DNA of 54,459 bases from positions 1 to 54,459 of the forward strand of contig JACKEH010000027.1 in NCBI GenBank assembly GCA_020633125.1, read 5' to 3'. Within the stretch, counting starts at the first letter, position 1. Every line of letters begins with the position of its first letter. Origin of the DNA: Sandaracinus sp. Lineage in GTDB: Bacteria; Myxococcota_A; Polyangia; Polyangiales; Houyiibacteriaceae. Both the position numbers and the translations under genes were made by a program. The notes beneath the pieces are model-generated. The model saw nothing but the letters and a program-made list of their open reading frames with translations. It searched no databases and had not been told where the DNA came from. Positions 25,410-33,118 of this stretch are shown here, piece by piece.

Positions 25410-25496
25410 GCAGCGGAAGGAACTTGCCGCATGCCGCGCTCGCTGGACGTGTCGAGTCGGAGCCGGCTTGCGGACGGTGACGGGGTGTCGTTCTCC

Positions 25497-25599
25497 TCCT
25501 GACGCGAGGACGGGCACCGGAACCGCGCTTCGCGCCTCAGAGACAGAGACCGAGACGGCGTTTCGCGCCACCGCCGCTTCGCGGCCTCACGGCTCGCCG
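25497..25599 (+). repeat. Interspersed repeat, copy 2 (GCTTCG-rich core)
   Basis: About 103 bases closely matching 6373-6470 and in the same orientation. It lies in the 357-base gap between the thiO promoter and the terminator of the next minus-strand gene. Confidence 0.75.
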
Positions 25600-25703
25600 C
25601 CCCAGTCCTTCGCCAACGGCCGCCGTGTCGGTGCGCAGGGTCAGCCCGTGCCTCGCCCGCCGTCCTCTCGACCGACGTCGGGAAGCCACGTCGGGAAGCC
25701 ACG

Positions 25704-25734
25704 AAAAAGCGGCACGCCTTTCGACGTGCCGCTT
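25704..25734 (-). terminator. Intrinsic terminator of the outer-membrane protein gene
   Basis: Perfect 10-base arms AAGCGGCACG (25707-25716) and CGTGCCGCTT (25725-25734) with an 8-base loop. Read on the minus strand it ends in TTTTT (25704-25708), about 20 bases after the stop codon. Confidence 0.85.
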
Positions 25735-25754
25735 CGTCCCGAAGGCCGTTTCGC

Positions 25755-26657
25755 TCAGCCGCCGAAGCCGAAGTTCAGGCTGCCGCCGACGAAGAAGCCG
25801 CTGAAGAGATCGAAGCCGCCGTCGACGCGAATCATCAGCTGCTTGATCGGCTTGAAGCGCAGCGCGAGGTGCGGAAGCGACGCGCGGAACCAGACGTTCG
25901 GCACGCTGCCGCCCTGGGTCCAACGACGCGCGCGCGCGCCGAAGTGTCCGCCCTCTTCGCCGTCCGCCACGCTCGTCGCGTCGCAGAACGCGTTCGGCGG
26001 GTTCGACGGACCGACGCACGGCTCCCAGCCGTTGCCGACCGGGTAGGCCTCGGTGCGAATCATGTCGCCGAACACGCCGCCGACGCCGAGCCCGATGCCG
26101 TATTGGATCGAGAACCAATCCGTGAAGTCGGTGCCCCAGAGGAAGGTGACGCCGACCGCGAGCATCTTGAGATCGCTGTTGATGATCTCGGTCTCGGTGT
26201 CCGCGTCGCCCGCGCCGCGGAAGGGGCCGTCCACCGCGTAGGTCTGGTAGTAGAGGCTCGTGACGATGTCGAACGACGCCTTGCGGTAGGTGAACTGCAA
26301 GCCGATGCCCGGGTTGCTCGTCTTCGTCGATTCGTCCGTGAAGAGGTTCAGGATGAATTCGGGCGTGAACGAGTGCCAATACGCGAGGCCGAGGAAGTAG
26401 TAGGCCGCCGTCGGATCCTCGTAGGGATCCGTACCCGAGCGGGCCTGCTCGACCCCGAGTCGCTCCTCGGCGAGCACCTGCTCGTCGCCCAGCCGATCCG
26501 ACGCCTCGAGGTCCGACGTGTCGATCGCGTCCGACTCGTTCGTTCCGCCGGTCAGACCGTCGGCACTCTCTCCGCCGCCTTCCGCCGCGGGCTCCTGCGC
26601 TCGAACCGGCGCCGCGAGCAGCGCGAACGCCACCAACCACCAAGCCTTCTTAAGCAT
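25755..26657 (-). CDS. Putative outer-membrane beta-barrel protein
   Basis: A 300-residue protein with a signal peptide (MLKKAWWLVAFALLAAPVRAQ), an acidic Gly/Ser/Asp-rich segment (about 22-75), then alternating hydrophobic/polar strands: AYYFLGLAYWHSFTPEFIL, GIGLQFTYRKASFDIVTSLYYQTYAV, MLAVGVTFLWGTDFTDWFSIQYGIGLGVGG, and a final GGFDLFSGFFVGGSLNFGFGG. The ending GSLNFGFGG and strand spacing suggest a small barrel, although the last residue is Gly rather than Phe. No specific family is recognised. The ATG is preceded by GAGGGAGAG, a clear ribosome site, and the gene has its own terminator, so it is a single-gene unit. Confidence 0.72.
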   Translation of the reverse strand: MLKKAWWLVAFALLAAPVRAQEPAAEGGGESADGLTGGTNESDAIDTSDLEASDRLGDEQVLAEERLGVEQARSGTDPYEDPTAAYYFLGLAYWHSFTPEFILNLFTDESTKTSNPGIGLQFTYRKASFDIVTSLYYQTYAVDGPFRGAGDADTETEIINSDLKMLAVGVTFLWGTDFTDWFSIQYGIGLGVGGVFGDMIRTEAYPVGNGWEPCVGPSNPPNAFCDATSVADGEEGGHFGARARRWTQGGSVPNVWFRASLPHLALRFKPIKQLMIRVDGGFDLFSGFFVGGSLNFGFGG

Positions 26658-26742
26658 GCTCGTCTCTCCCTCGGCTCGCGCCGACCCAACGTCTCCACGC
26701 CGCCCATCCCGCGGCGTCCATCGTCCTAGACCCTCAATCTCA

Positions 26743-26756
26743 CCCGCGAACGCGGG
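26743..26756 (-). terminator. Weak hairpin downstream of the SDR/lipoprotein pair
   Basis: CCCGCG-AA-CGCGGG, about 30 bases beyond the stop of the lipoprotein gene on the minus strand; followed by a moderately T-containing stretch, no strong T-tract. Confidence 0.3.
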
Positions 26757-26787
26757 ATCTGTCGACTCTTTGCAGGCGGCCCCGTGC

Positions 26788-27183
26788 TCATCGGGCCTCG
26801 GGACCCGCCTCGATTCGCAGCGTGTACGCGCCCGTCTGGCCCGCCTGAAAGGAGTTGGCCCACACCACGTAGGTGCCCCGGGCCGGAGCCCGCAACGAGA
26901 GCCGCGCCATCGTCGACTCGTCCTCGGCGTCGTCGTTCTGCCGGAGAAAGGCCCGGTCCGTCGCCCCGACCCGGCGAATCTGAAGGAAAGGGTCCAGCTC
27001 CGCCGACTGCATCTCCACCCGGATGCGCCAGCCTTGCTCCGCGTCGAAGCGGTACTCGTCGTAGAAGCTGCCGTCGGCGTCGTGCCGGCGATCGCCTTCC
27101 TCGAGCCGCCCCTCCTCGACGCGCGTCACCGGCTGTACCGGCGCGCAGGCGAGCAACAAGAGAAGCGGCGAGAGGCGCGTCAT
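26788..27183 (-). CDS. Small lipoprotein with PPC-like domain
   Basis: A 131-residue protein with a lipobox (LLLLLACAP, Cys at about 13) and one beta-sandwich domain resembling the bacterial pre-peptidase C-terminal (PPC) fold: GRLEEGD..., YDEYRFDAEQGWRIRVEMQSAELDPFLQI, RQNDDAED and TYVVWANSFQAGQTGAYTLRIE. The same order of motifs occurs at the C-terminus of the kinase encoded at 28016-30067 (GRLETGD, DSYTFQWTQGSRVHVEARSTDFDTYLIV, LDNDD, TWTVLVTSFRAGETGAYELEV). The two are clear homologues. The gene follows the SDR gene with a 7-base gap, so the two are co-transcribed. Confidence 0.8.
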   Translation of the reverse strand: MTRLSPLLLLLACAPVQPVTRVEEGRLEEGDRRHDADGSFYDEYRFDAEQGWRIRVEMQSAELDPFLQIRRVGATDRAFLRQNDDAEDESTMARLSLRAPARGTYVVWANSFQAGQTGAYTLRIEAGPEAR

Positions 27184-27190
27184 CGGGAGC

Positions 27191-27973
27191 TCACCGAAGC
27201 GAGGTCAGCGCCCGGCCGCCGTCGATCGAGACGCGGTCGCCCGTGATCCATCCGGCCTCGTCGCTCGCGAGGAACGCCACCAGCGCGGCCACCTCGTCGG
27301 GGGTGCCGACCCGACCGAGCGGATGGGTGTTGCGGCCCCGCTCCAGGAACGCGTCGTAGGCCGCGTCGTCCATGCCGCTCGCGCGGTGCAGCTCCGTGAC
27401 CACCACGCCCGGGTTGATCGCGTTCACACGCACGCCCGAGGGCGCGAGCTCCATCGCGAGCACCTGGGTCATCATGTCGAGGGCGGCTTTGCTCGTGCAG
27501 TACGCGAGCAAGCCGGGGTAGGGCCGGAAGCTCGCGACGCTCGAGACCATCACCACGTTCGCGCCGCGGCCTTCGTTCGCCGCCGCGACCAGATGCGGCG
27601 TCGCGAGGCAGGTCAGGTCGTAGACCGCCTCGACGTTCACGCTCATGAGCTTCGACCAGACCTCGGGCTTCGGATCGAGCGCGCCGTCGAAGCCGATCGC
27701 GCCCGCGTTGTTCACCAAGAGGTCCAGCCCACCGAAGGCTTCGACGACGCCACCGATCACCCGGAGGTTGTCTTCGTGGCTCGTGTGGTCCGCGACGAAG
27801 GCACGCACCTCGCCGTGCTCCGAGAGCGCGGAGGCGGCTTCTTCGAGCCGGTCCGACCGGCGGCCGGTGATCGCGACCTTGGCGCCTTCTTTCACGAGGC
27901 GCTCGGCGATGGCGCGACCGAGGCCGCTGGTGACGCCCGTGACCAGGGCGCGTTTGTCCGCGAAGCGAGTCAT
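27191..27973 (-). CDS. Short-chain dehydrogenase/reductase (SDR)
   Basis: A 260-residue classical SDR. It shows the cofactor motif ALVTGVTSGLGRAIAERL, an Arg-rich turn after strand 2 (ITGRRSDR) that suggests NADPH preference, LLVNNAGAIGF, the catalytic Ser in VVMVSSVAS, the catalytic YCTSK pair, and VNAINPGVVVTEL. It ends in the frequent SDR closing WITGDRVSIDGGRALTS. Substrate unknown. The ATG at 27973 is preferred to an in-frame start at 27991 because a TACGGT box lies upstream and the Rossmann motif then sits at the usual distance. It lies between the kinase with a PPC-like domain and the small PPC-like lipoprotein. Confidence 0.9.
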   Translation of the reverse strand: MTRFADKRALVTGVTSGLGRAIAERLVKEGAKVAITGRRSDRLEEAASALSEHGEVRAFVADHTSHEDNLRVIGGVVEAFGGLDLLVNNAGAIGFDGALDPKPEVWSKLMSVNVEAVYDLTCLATPHLVAAANEGRGANVVMVSSVASFRPYPGLLAYCTSKAALDMMTQVLAMELAPSGVRVNAINPGVVVTELHRASGMDDAAYDAFLERGRNTHPLGRVGTPDEVAALVAFLASDEAGWITGDRVSIDGGRALTSLR

Positions 27974-27981
27974 CGCGCGCG

Positions 27982-27987
27982 ACCGTA
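27982..27987 (-). promoter_or_regulatory. Leaderless-type -10 box TACGGT of the SDR gene
   Basis: TGC-TACGGT eight bases before ATG 27973, in the 42-base gap after the kinase stop. Confidence 0.5.
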
Positions 27988-28015
27988 GCACCTCGCCTCC
28001 GTGCTCCGAGGACCC

Positions 28016-30067
28016 TCAGCGGACTTCGAGCTCGTAGGCTCCGGTCTCTCCCGCGCGGAAGCTCGTCACGAGCACCGTCCACGTGCCGGTCTGCGTGACG
28101 TCCACGTCGAGCCCCGCGTTCGTGCCGCTGCCGGGCGTCATGTCGTCGTTGTCGAGCTGCGCGCCGGAGGGCGGCTTCACGATCAGGTAGGTGTCGAAGT
28201 CGGTGCTGCGTGCCTCGACGTGCACCCGCGAGCCCTGCGTCCACTGGAAGGTGTACGAGTCCTGAAGCTCGCCGCTCGTCAGCGTGTGGTCGCCCGTCTC
28301 GAGCCGGCCGTGACGAACGTCGGCGGCCCCGCCCGTGGCGGTCGTGGCGCGCGAGAGGTCGACGCTCAGTGCCTGCCCCGACACCGCCTGCACCTGCTGG
28401 GTCGCGTAGACGGTGCCCGCGCGGCGGAGGGCGACCGTGTGAGGCCCCGGTGCCAGCGTCACCGTGCTGCCGCTCGCGACCGGACCCTGCGAGACGTTGT
28501 CGACCAAGAGCTCGCCGCCGCCGTCGGGGGTGATGACGGTCGCGGTGATCGGGCCTCCCGCGGCCACGGTGCCGTTGGTGCCCGCGGTGTTGCCGACCAA
28601 GCCGTTCGGATCGTTCGCGATCGCGACCGGGTCGTTCTTCGGGCCTTCGTCCTCGCCTCCGAGCCCGACGAAGACGGCGACGCCCGCGGCGATCGCGAGC
28701 ACCAGGCCACCGCCGACGGCCGCCAGGATCACGCCCTTGTTGCTCTTGGCCGGCTGCGCCATCACCGGGCTGCCGAAGCCCATCGGCGTCGCGCCGGGCG
28801 GGGGCGTCCCGTAGCCGGGGCTCGTGCCGGGCGTGGCATACGCGGGTGGAGGTGTCGCGTACCCGCCTCCGGGCGGAGGGGTTCCGTAGCCTCCCGGCGC
28901 GGGCGTTCCGCCGCCGAAGAGACCTCCTTGGGGCGCGCCTCCCGGCGGGGGTGTCGCGCCCGGCGCCGGCGTTCCGAAGAGTCCCCCTTGGGGCGCACCA
29001 GGCGGGGGCGTCGCTTGCGGTCCGCCGTAGCCTCCCGTCGGCATCGGCGTCGACGAGGTCTGAGGGAAGAGTCCCGGAGGCGGCGTACCCATCGGTCCCG
29101 TCATCCCACCGGGTTGACCCATCGGTCCCGTCGGCTGCCCCGTGGCGTAGCTCGGCTGCGCGTAGCTGTTTCCGTCGCGTGTCGCCGGGGTCGAGATCGC
29201 GGGAATCGCCATCGTCGGGGGCACCACGCGTCCCGGACGCGCCGCACGCAACGCCGTCTGCAGCTCGCTCGCGTCCCGCGGGCGTTGGTTCTGATCCTTG
29301 GCGAGGCAACGATCGATGAGGTCCGCGATCTTCGGATCGAGGTCCGGGAGCAACGAACGAATCGGCGAATGCGGCTGCGTGCAGACGTAGACCACGATGG
29401 CGCTCGCGGTCTCGCCGTCGAAAGGCGTTCGACCGGTGAGCGACTCGTAGAGCATCGCGCCCAGCGCCCACACGTCCGCGCGCGCGTCGACGCTCTTGGC
29501 GCTCATCGCTTGTTCGGGCGCCATGTAGTGCGGCGTGCCCATGGCCACGCTCGTCTGCGTCACGCTCTGCGCGTTCGCGTCGAGATCCCGCGCGATGCCG
29601 AAGTCGAGGATCTTCACGATCGCCTCGCCCTTCTTCTGGTGCAGGAAGATGTTCTCGGGCTTGAGGTCGCGGTGAACGATGCCGCGTTGGTGCGCGGCCG
29701 CGAGCGGATCGAGGATGCGGTCGAAGAGGTCGAGGATCTCGTCGCGCGAGTGTCCCCCCTTCTCGAGCCACTCGCGCATCGTGTCGCCGATCAGCATCTC
29801 CATCGCGACGAAGAGCGAGCCGTCCTCGGAGTCGATGCCGCTGTCGTAGACCTCGACGATGCCTTCGTGACCGATGGTGGCCGGCGCGCTCACCTCGCGG
29901 AGGAAGCGTTGCTTCGCTCCGTCGTTCCGCCCCACGTGCGGAAAGAGGATCTTCAGCGCCACCGTCTTCTTCGTCATGTGGTGGCGGGCCTCGTAGACCG
30001 CGCCCATGCCGCCTTCGGCGATGGGACGAACGACTTCGTAGCGACCGCCGACGAGCTTTCCCTGCAT
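28016..30067 (-). CDS. Transmembrane Ser/Thr kinase with PEGA-like and PPC-like exterior
   Basis: A 683-residue receptor-type kinase. Kinase domain about 10-275: glycine loop IAEGGMGAVY, VALKILF (K39), VHRDLKPEN (D134), LDFGIAR (D155), GTPHYMAPEQA. A Pro/Gly-rich linker of about 150 residues with repeated ATPPPGGAPQGGLFG and YGTPPPG phrases follows (290-440). One membrane helix lies at about 445-470 (GVILAAVGGGLVLAIAAGVAVFVGL). Outside are a PEGA-like domain (about 505-575, ITPDGGGELLVDNVSQGPVASGSTVTLAPGPHTVAL) and a PPC-like domain (583-683). All catalytic residues are present, so it is probably active. ATG 30067 is used; a GTG at 30094 would add nine residues. The matching free lipoprotein domain is two genes downstream. 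Confidence 0.92.
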   Translation of the reverse strand: MQGKLVGGRYEVVRPIAEGGMGAVYEARHHMTKKTVALKILFPHVGRNDGAKQRFLREVSAPATIGHEGIVEVYDSGIDSEDGSLFVAMEMLIGDTMREWLEKGGHSRDEILDLFDRILDPLAAAHQRGIVHRDLKPENIFLHQKKGEAIVKILDFGIARDLDANAQSVTQTSVAMGTPHYMAPEQAMSAKSVDARADVWALGAMLYESLTGRTPFDGETASAIVVYVCTQPHSPIRSLLPDLDPKIADLIDRCLAKDQNQRPRDASELQTALRAARPGRVVPPTMAIPAISTPATRDGNSYAQPSYATGQPTGPMGQPGGMTGPMGTPPPGLFPQTSSTPMPTGGYGGPQATPPPGAPQGGLFGTPAPGATPPPGGAPQGGLFGGGTPAPGGYGTPPPGGGYATPPPAYATPGTSPGYGTPPPGATPMGFGSPVMAQPAKSNKGVILAAVGGGLVLAIAAGVAVFVGLGGEDEGPKNDPVAIANDPNGLVGNTAGTNGTVAAGGPITATVITPDGGGELLVDNVSQGPVASGSTVTLAPGPHTVALRRAGTVYATQQVQAVSGQALSVDLSRATTATGGAADVRHGRLETGDHTLTSGELQDSYTFQWTQGSRVHVEARSTDFDTYLIVKPPSGAQLDNDDMTPGSGTNAGLDVDVTQTGTWTVLVTSFRAGETGAYELEVR

Positions 30068-30075
30068 CGCGCGCA

Positions 30076-30081
30076 AGCCTA
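30076..30081 (-). promoter_or_regulatory. Leaderless-type -10 box TAGGCT of the receptor kinase gene
   Basis: GT-TAGGCT eight bases before ATG 30067. Confidence 0.4.
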
Positions 30082-30162
30082 ACAGCTTCTCCACGCTTTC
30101 GAGGGGCTCTCGCCGACTCCGTGCTGCTTCGGTGACGCCAGCCTTCTTCGACGAAGCGGTGA

Positions 30163-30168
30163 TACAAC
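30163..30168 (+). promoter_or_regulatory. Leaderless-type -10 box TACAAC of the metallopeptidase gene
   Basis: GA-TACAAC, six bases (GCCGTC), ATG 30175. Confidence 0.5.
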
Positions 30169-30174
30169 GCCGTC

Positions 30175-31047
30175 ATGCGCTGGCAGGACGGTAGGCGAAG
30201 CTCGAACGTGGAGGACCGACGAGGCGGCGGCGGACGTCGGGCGGGCGTCGCGCTCGGAGGCGGTGGGGCGTTGGTGCTGCTGGTGGTCGCGATCGTGATG
30301 TCGCTCCTCGGCGAAGACCCGTCGGCGCTGCTCGACGCCGCGACGTCGTCGTCCGGACCCGCGGCGGCCGAGGTGGGGGCGGAGCTCGCGCAATCCCCGG
30401 AAGAAGCACGCGCCGCGGACTTCGTCGCCGTGGTGCTCGCGGACACCGAGGACACGTGGGGCCGCTACTTCACCGAGCACGGCTCCGGCACCTACCCGGC
30501 GCCGACGCTCGTGCTCTTTCGCGAGTCGGTCGAGTCCGCCTGCGGCTTTCAGTCCTCGGCGGTCGGACCCTTCTATTGCCCCGCCGATCGCAAGGTCTAC
30601 CTCGACCTCGCCTTCTTCGGAGAGCTCGAGCGCCTCGGAGCGCCCGGCGATTTCGCGCAGGCGTACGTGATCGGCCACGAGATCGGCCACCACCTGCAGA
30701 CCGTGCTCGGCGTGTCGCAGCGCCTGGCGCAGCAGAAGCGCGGTCTGCCCGAGGCCCAACGCAACGCGCTTTCGGTTCGGCAGGAGCTTCAGGCCGATTG
30801 TTTCGCCGGGGTCTGGGCCCACCACGCGCACGCCCAGCGGCAGATCCTCGAGACCGGCGACGTCGAAGAAGGTCTCGCGGCCGCGGCCAGCATCGGCGAC
30901 GACACGCTGCAGCGTCGCGCCGGTGGTCGCCTCACGCCGGAGTCGTGGACGCACGGGTCGAGCGCGCAGCGCGTGCGGTGGTTCCGGGTCGGCTTGCAGT
31001 CGGGCGACCTCGCGGCCTGCGACACCTACTCGCCGGCGACACTCTGA
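30175..31047 (+). CDS. ypfJ: YpfJ-family neutral zinc metallopeptidase
   Basis: A 290-residue protein of the putative neutral zinc metallopeptidase family (YpfJ, PF04228). The N-terminus MRWQDGRRSSNVEDRRG is the family's characteristic cytoplasmic start, followed by one membrane helix (GVALGGGGALVLLVVAIVMSLL). The zinc site is VIGHEIGHHLQ (H168, E169, H172), with the downstream ELQADCFAGVWA giving the third ligand. The family usually also shows FYCPADRKVYLDLAFF, present here, and the closing GSSAQRVRWFRVGLQSGD. Substrates are not established. The gene is transcribed away from the receptor kinase; only about 107 bases separate their starts. Confidence 0.92.
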   Translation: MRWQDGRRSSNVEDRRGGGGRRAGVALGGGGALVLLVVAIVMSLLGEDPSALLDAATSSSGPAAAEVGAELAQSPEEARAADFVAVVLADTEDTWGRYFTEHGSGTYPAPTLVLFRESVESACGFQSSAVGPFYCPADRKVYLDLAFFGELERLGAPGDFAQAYVIGHEIGHHLQTVLGVSQRLAQQKRGLPEAQRNALSVRQELQADCFAGVWAHHAHAQRQILETGDVEEGLAAAASIGDDTLQRRAGGRLTPESWTHGSSAQRVRWFRVGLQSGDLAACDTYSPATL

Positions 31048-31238
31048 GCCCTACGCGGCTTTTGAGGCGCCCCGACGACTCCGCTCGTCGACGGCCGCCG
31101 ATCGTGGAGAAACGAAGCCCCCGAAGCCGCCGAGGGCCCACGCGAGGCCCGGCTGCGCTCGGGCGCAGGTCTGCGAAACGACACGACAAATCGCACGCAC
31201 GGTGCTGCAACACGTTCCCGAACGGCGCTCACACGTGG

Positions 31239-31244
31239 TAAACC
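31239..31244 (+). promoter_or_regulatory. Candidate -10 element TAAACC of the soluble kinase gene
   Basis: TGG-TAAACC eight bases before ATG 31253. The gap 31048-31238 shows no gene. Confidence 0.4.
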
Positions 31245-31252
31245 CGCCGACG

Positions 31253-32146
31253 ATGTCGCCCTCCGAGCCTCCCGGCGCCGAGCTCCCCGTGGTCGGGGCG
31301 CGCCTGATGCTTCGCTACCGACTCGACGGTCTCCTCGCGCGGGGTGGCGTCGGCGCCGTGTACCGCGGCTTCGACGTCGACACCGACCGCCCCGTCGCCG
31401 TCAAAGTGCTTCCGCGCTCGCTCGACCACGGCGCCAAACGCGAGCGTTTCCTGCGCGAGGCGAAGCTCGCCGCGAGCGTGGGCCATCCGCACGTCGTGAA
31501 GGTGCTCGACGCCGGCTTCTACGACGAGGGACGACCCTTCCTCGTGATGGAGCTCCTCGAAGGCACCTCGCTGCACAAGCGCATCCAGACCTTCGGCTCG
31601 TTGCGTGTGGCCGACGCGTGCTCGCTCGCGAGCCAGCTCTGCTCCGCGGCCGAGGCGGTGCACTCCTGCGGCATCATCCACCGCGACATCAAGCCGGCGA
31701 ACGTGCTCGTGATGCGCGCGCTCGGCATCACCGTGAAGCTCATCGACTTCGGCATGAGCAAGTCGCTCCTCGACGACAACCACCTGACCGAGCCGGGCCG
31801 CGTGATGGGCACGCCGAGCTACCTCGCGCCCGAGGTGCTGCTCGGAAAACCCGCCGACGTACGCGCGGACATCTACGGCATCGGCGCCACGGTCTACGAA
31901 GCGTTGGTCGGCGTTCCGTGGGTGAAGAACCACTCGCGCATCGAGCAGACCCTTCACGCGGTCTTGACCAAGCAGCCCGAGCCACCGAGCAAGCTGCGCC
32001 CGAAGGTCCCCGACTACGTCGACGCGCTGGTGCTTCAGGCGTGCGCGCGCGATCCGAACCAACGTTTCTCGGACGCGGCGGAGTTCAAGCGCGCCGCCGA
32101 CGACGCGATGAACCGCGCCGTGCGCGAAGAGATCGACGCGCCCTGA
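31253..32146 (+). CDS. Soluble Hanks-type Ser/Thr protein kinase
   Basis: A 297-residue protein that is almost entirely kinase domain. Seen: LLARGGVGAVYRGF (glycine loop), VAVKVLP (K51), IIHRDIKPAN (D145), LIDFGMSK (D165), GTPSYLAPEVL and the closing ACARDPNQRFSDAAEF. There is no membrane helix and no sensor domain, so it is likely cytoplasmic and controlled by a partner or by phosphorylation. The ATG at 31253 is preferred; a GTG at 31235 is in frame. The stop codon lies inside a tandem repeat that continues into the intergenic DNA. Confidence 0.9.
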   Translation: MSPSEPPGAELPVVGARLMLRYRLDGLLARGGVGAVYRGFDVDTDRPVAVKVLPRSLDHGAKRERFLREAKLAASVGHPHVVKVLDAGFYDEGRPFLVMELLEGTSLHKRIQTFGSLRVADACSLASQLCSAAEAVHSCGIIHRDIKPANVLVMRALGITVKLIDFGMSKSLLDDNHLTEPGRVMGTPSYLAPEVLLGKPADVRADIYGIGATVYEALVGVPWVKNHSRIEQTLHAVLTKQPEPPSKLRPKVPDYVDALVLQACARDPNQRFSDAAEFKRAADDAMNRAVREEIDAP

Positions 32147-32189
32147 TCGACGCACCCTGCTCGACGCGCCCTGATCGACGCACCCTGCT
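32134..32189. repeat. Tandem 14-base repeats spanning the kinase stop codon
   Basis: Four consecutive 14-mers CGACGC(G/A)CCCTG(A/C)T at 32134, 32148, 32162 and 32176, as two 28-base pairs, plus a partial fifth copy. The first copy contains the kinase TGA (32144-32146). The gap between the convergent genes is filled almost wholly by these copies. Confidence 0.85.
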
Positions 32190-32221
32190 CGACGCAGGGG
32201 CGCGGTCCGAGCGCGACCCGA

Positions 32222-32950
32222 TCAGAAGCTGCTGACCGCGCCGGAGTCGCCCCAGCCGAGCAGCTCGAGGTTGTGACCGCCCTCGGCGCGATCGACGAGC
32301 TTCACCATCGCCGTCACCGGAACCTCGGGATGCCACCAGACGTCCGCGGTGATCTCCGCCTGGAGGAAGCGCATCGTCTGCTCGCCCTTGAACGCACCCT
32401 GAAAGGTCCCGGCCGCGACGGTCACGTCTTCCTGCGGGCCGCTCACCTCCGTGCGAAGCATCGTGTCGAGCCATTGCCCGAGCATCGGCGCGTAGTTGCC
32501 GAGCAGGCGCGTGGGCACCGGCTCGAGCTCACGGCCGTTCTTGAAGGTGAGCGCGAGCAGCTCCTTCGTACCGTCGGGCTGCGGACGAATGCGCATGCGC
32601 ACCTCGCGGAGGCGGTCGCGTCGACGGTCGGTGATCTCGAGCCACCACGAGTCGCCTTCGCGATCGACGATGCGGTACTCGACGGTGGAGCGGCCACCCT
32701 CGCGGTAGGTCACGCCGTAACGAACCCACTGGCCGATCGCCGGCGCCTTCGGGGCCGTTCCGAGCGCCGGAGCCGGCAACGTACGCGCCGCCGGGCGCGG
32801 CGCCTCTTCTTCTTCGGCGACGGACGGTCGCGTCGGACCGGCGGCCTTGGTCGGCGCCTTCGTGGGCTCGCCTTCTTCCGCCGGGCGGTCGAAGCTCGGC
32901 TCGGGGGCCGAGGAACAAGCGAGGAGCAGGCAGAGAAGCGAGACGCGCAT
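32222..32950 (-). CDS. Lipoprotein of unknown function
   Basis: A 242-residue lipoprotein: signal MRVSLLCLLLAC with Cys at 12, then a Pro/Ala/Glu-rich linker to about 70, then a single beta-rich domain with GQWVRYGVTYREGGRSTVEYRIVDREGDSWWLEI and, at the end, VTVAAGTFQGAFKGEQT and DVWWHPEVPVTAMVKLV. The second part resembles the family of DUF3108-like or 'lipoprotein with W-rich sheet' domains that sense or carry hydrophobic molecules, but I do not recognise it with confidence. ATG 32950 is chosen because it starts the signal peptide. It is convergent with the kinase. Confidence 0.75.
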   Translation of the reverse strand: MRVSLLCLLLACSSAPEPSFDRPAEEGEPTKAPTKAAGPTRPSVAEEEEAPRPAARTLPAPALGTAPKAPAIGQWVRYGVTYREGGRSTVEYRIVDREGDSWWLEITDRRRDRLREVRMRIRPQPDGTKELLALTFKNGRELEPVPTRLLGNYAPMLGQWLDTMLRTEVSGPQEDVTVAAGTFQGAFKGEQTMRFLQAEITADVWWHPEVPVTAMVKLVDRAEGGHNLELLGWGDSGAVSSF

Positions 32951-33015
32951 CGCGCGGACCGTGAAGTCCGAGGTTCGTGGGCGCAAGCGGGCGACCCCAC
33001 CGTCCGAGCCCTCGT

Positions 33016-33082
33016 CGCCGTGCCCGTGCCCGTGCTCGAGAGCCGTGTTCGGGTGCCCGAGTATCCGAGCCCGTGCCCGAAC
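33016..33082. repeat. GTGCCC-type hexamer repeats, copy 5
   Basis: GCCGTGCCCGTGCCCGTG at about 33017-33034, GGTGCCC at about 33051 and CCCGTGCCCG at about 33070-33079, in the 168-base gap between two minus-strand genes. No gene is seen in the gap. Confidence 0.6.
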
Positions 33083-33118
33083 GATCGAACGCTCACCGTG
33101 TCCCGACGCCGCTCGACG

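Noticed and set aside
25398..25496. Thiamine riboswitch before thiO
   Set aside because: The promoter geometry leaves no leader and I see no THI-box sequence.
27180..30455. A 1091-codon minus-strand open frame overlapping the SDR and receptor kinase genes
   Set aside because: It is a shifted frame of the real genes; it lacks motifs and is full of Arg runs.
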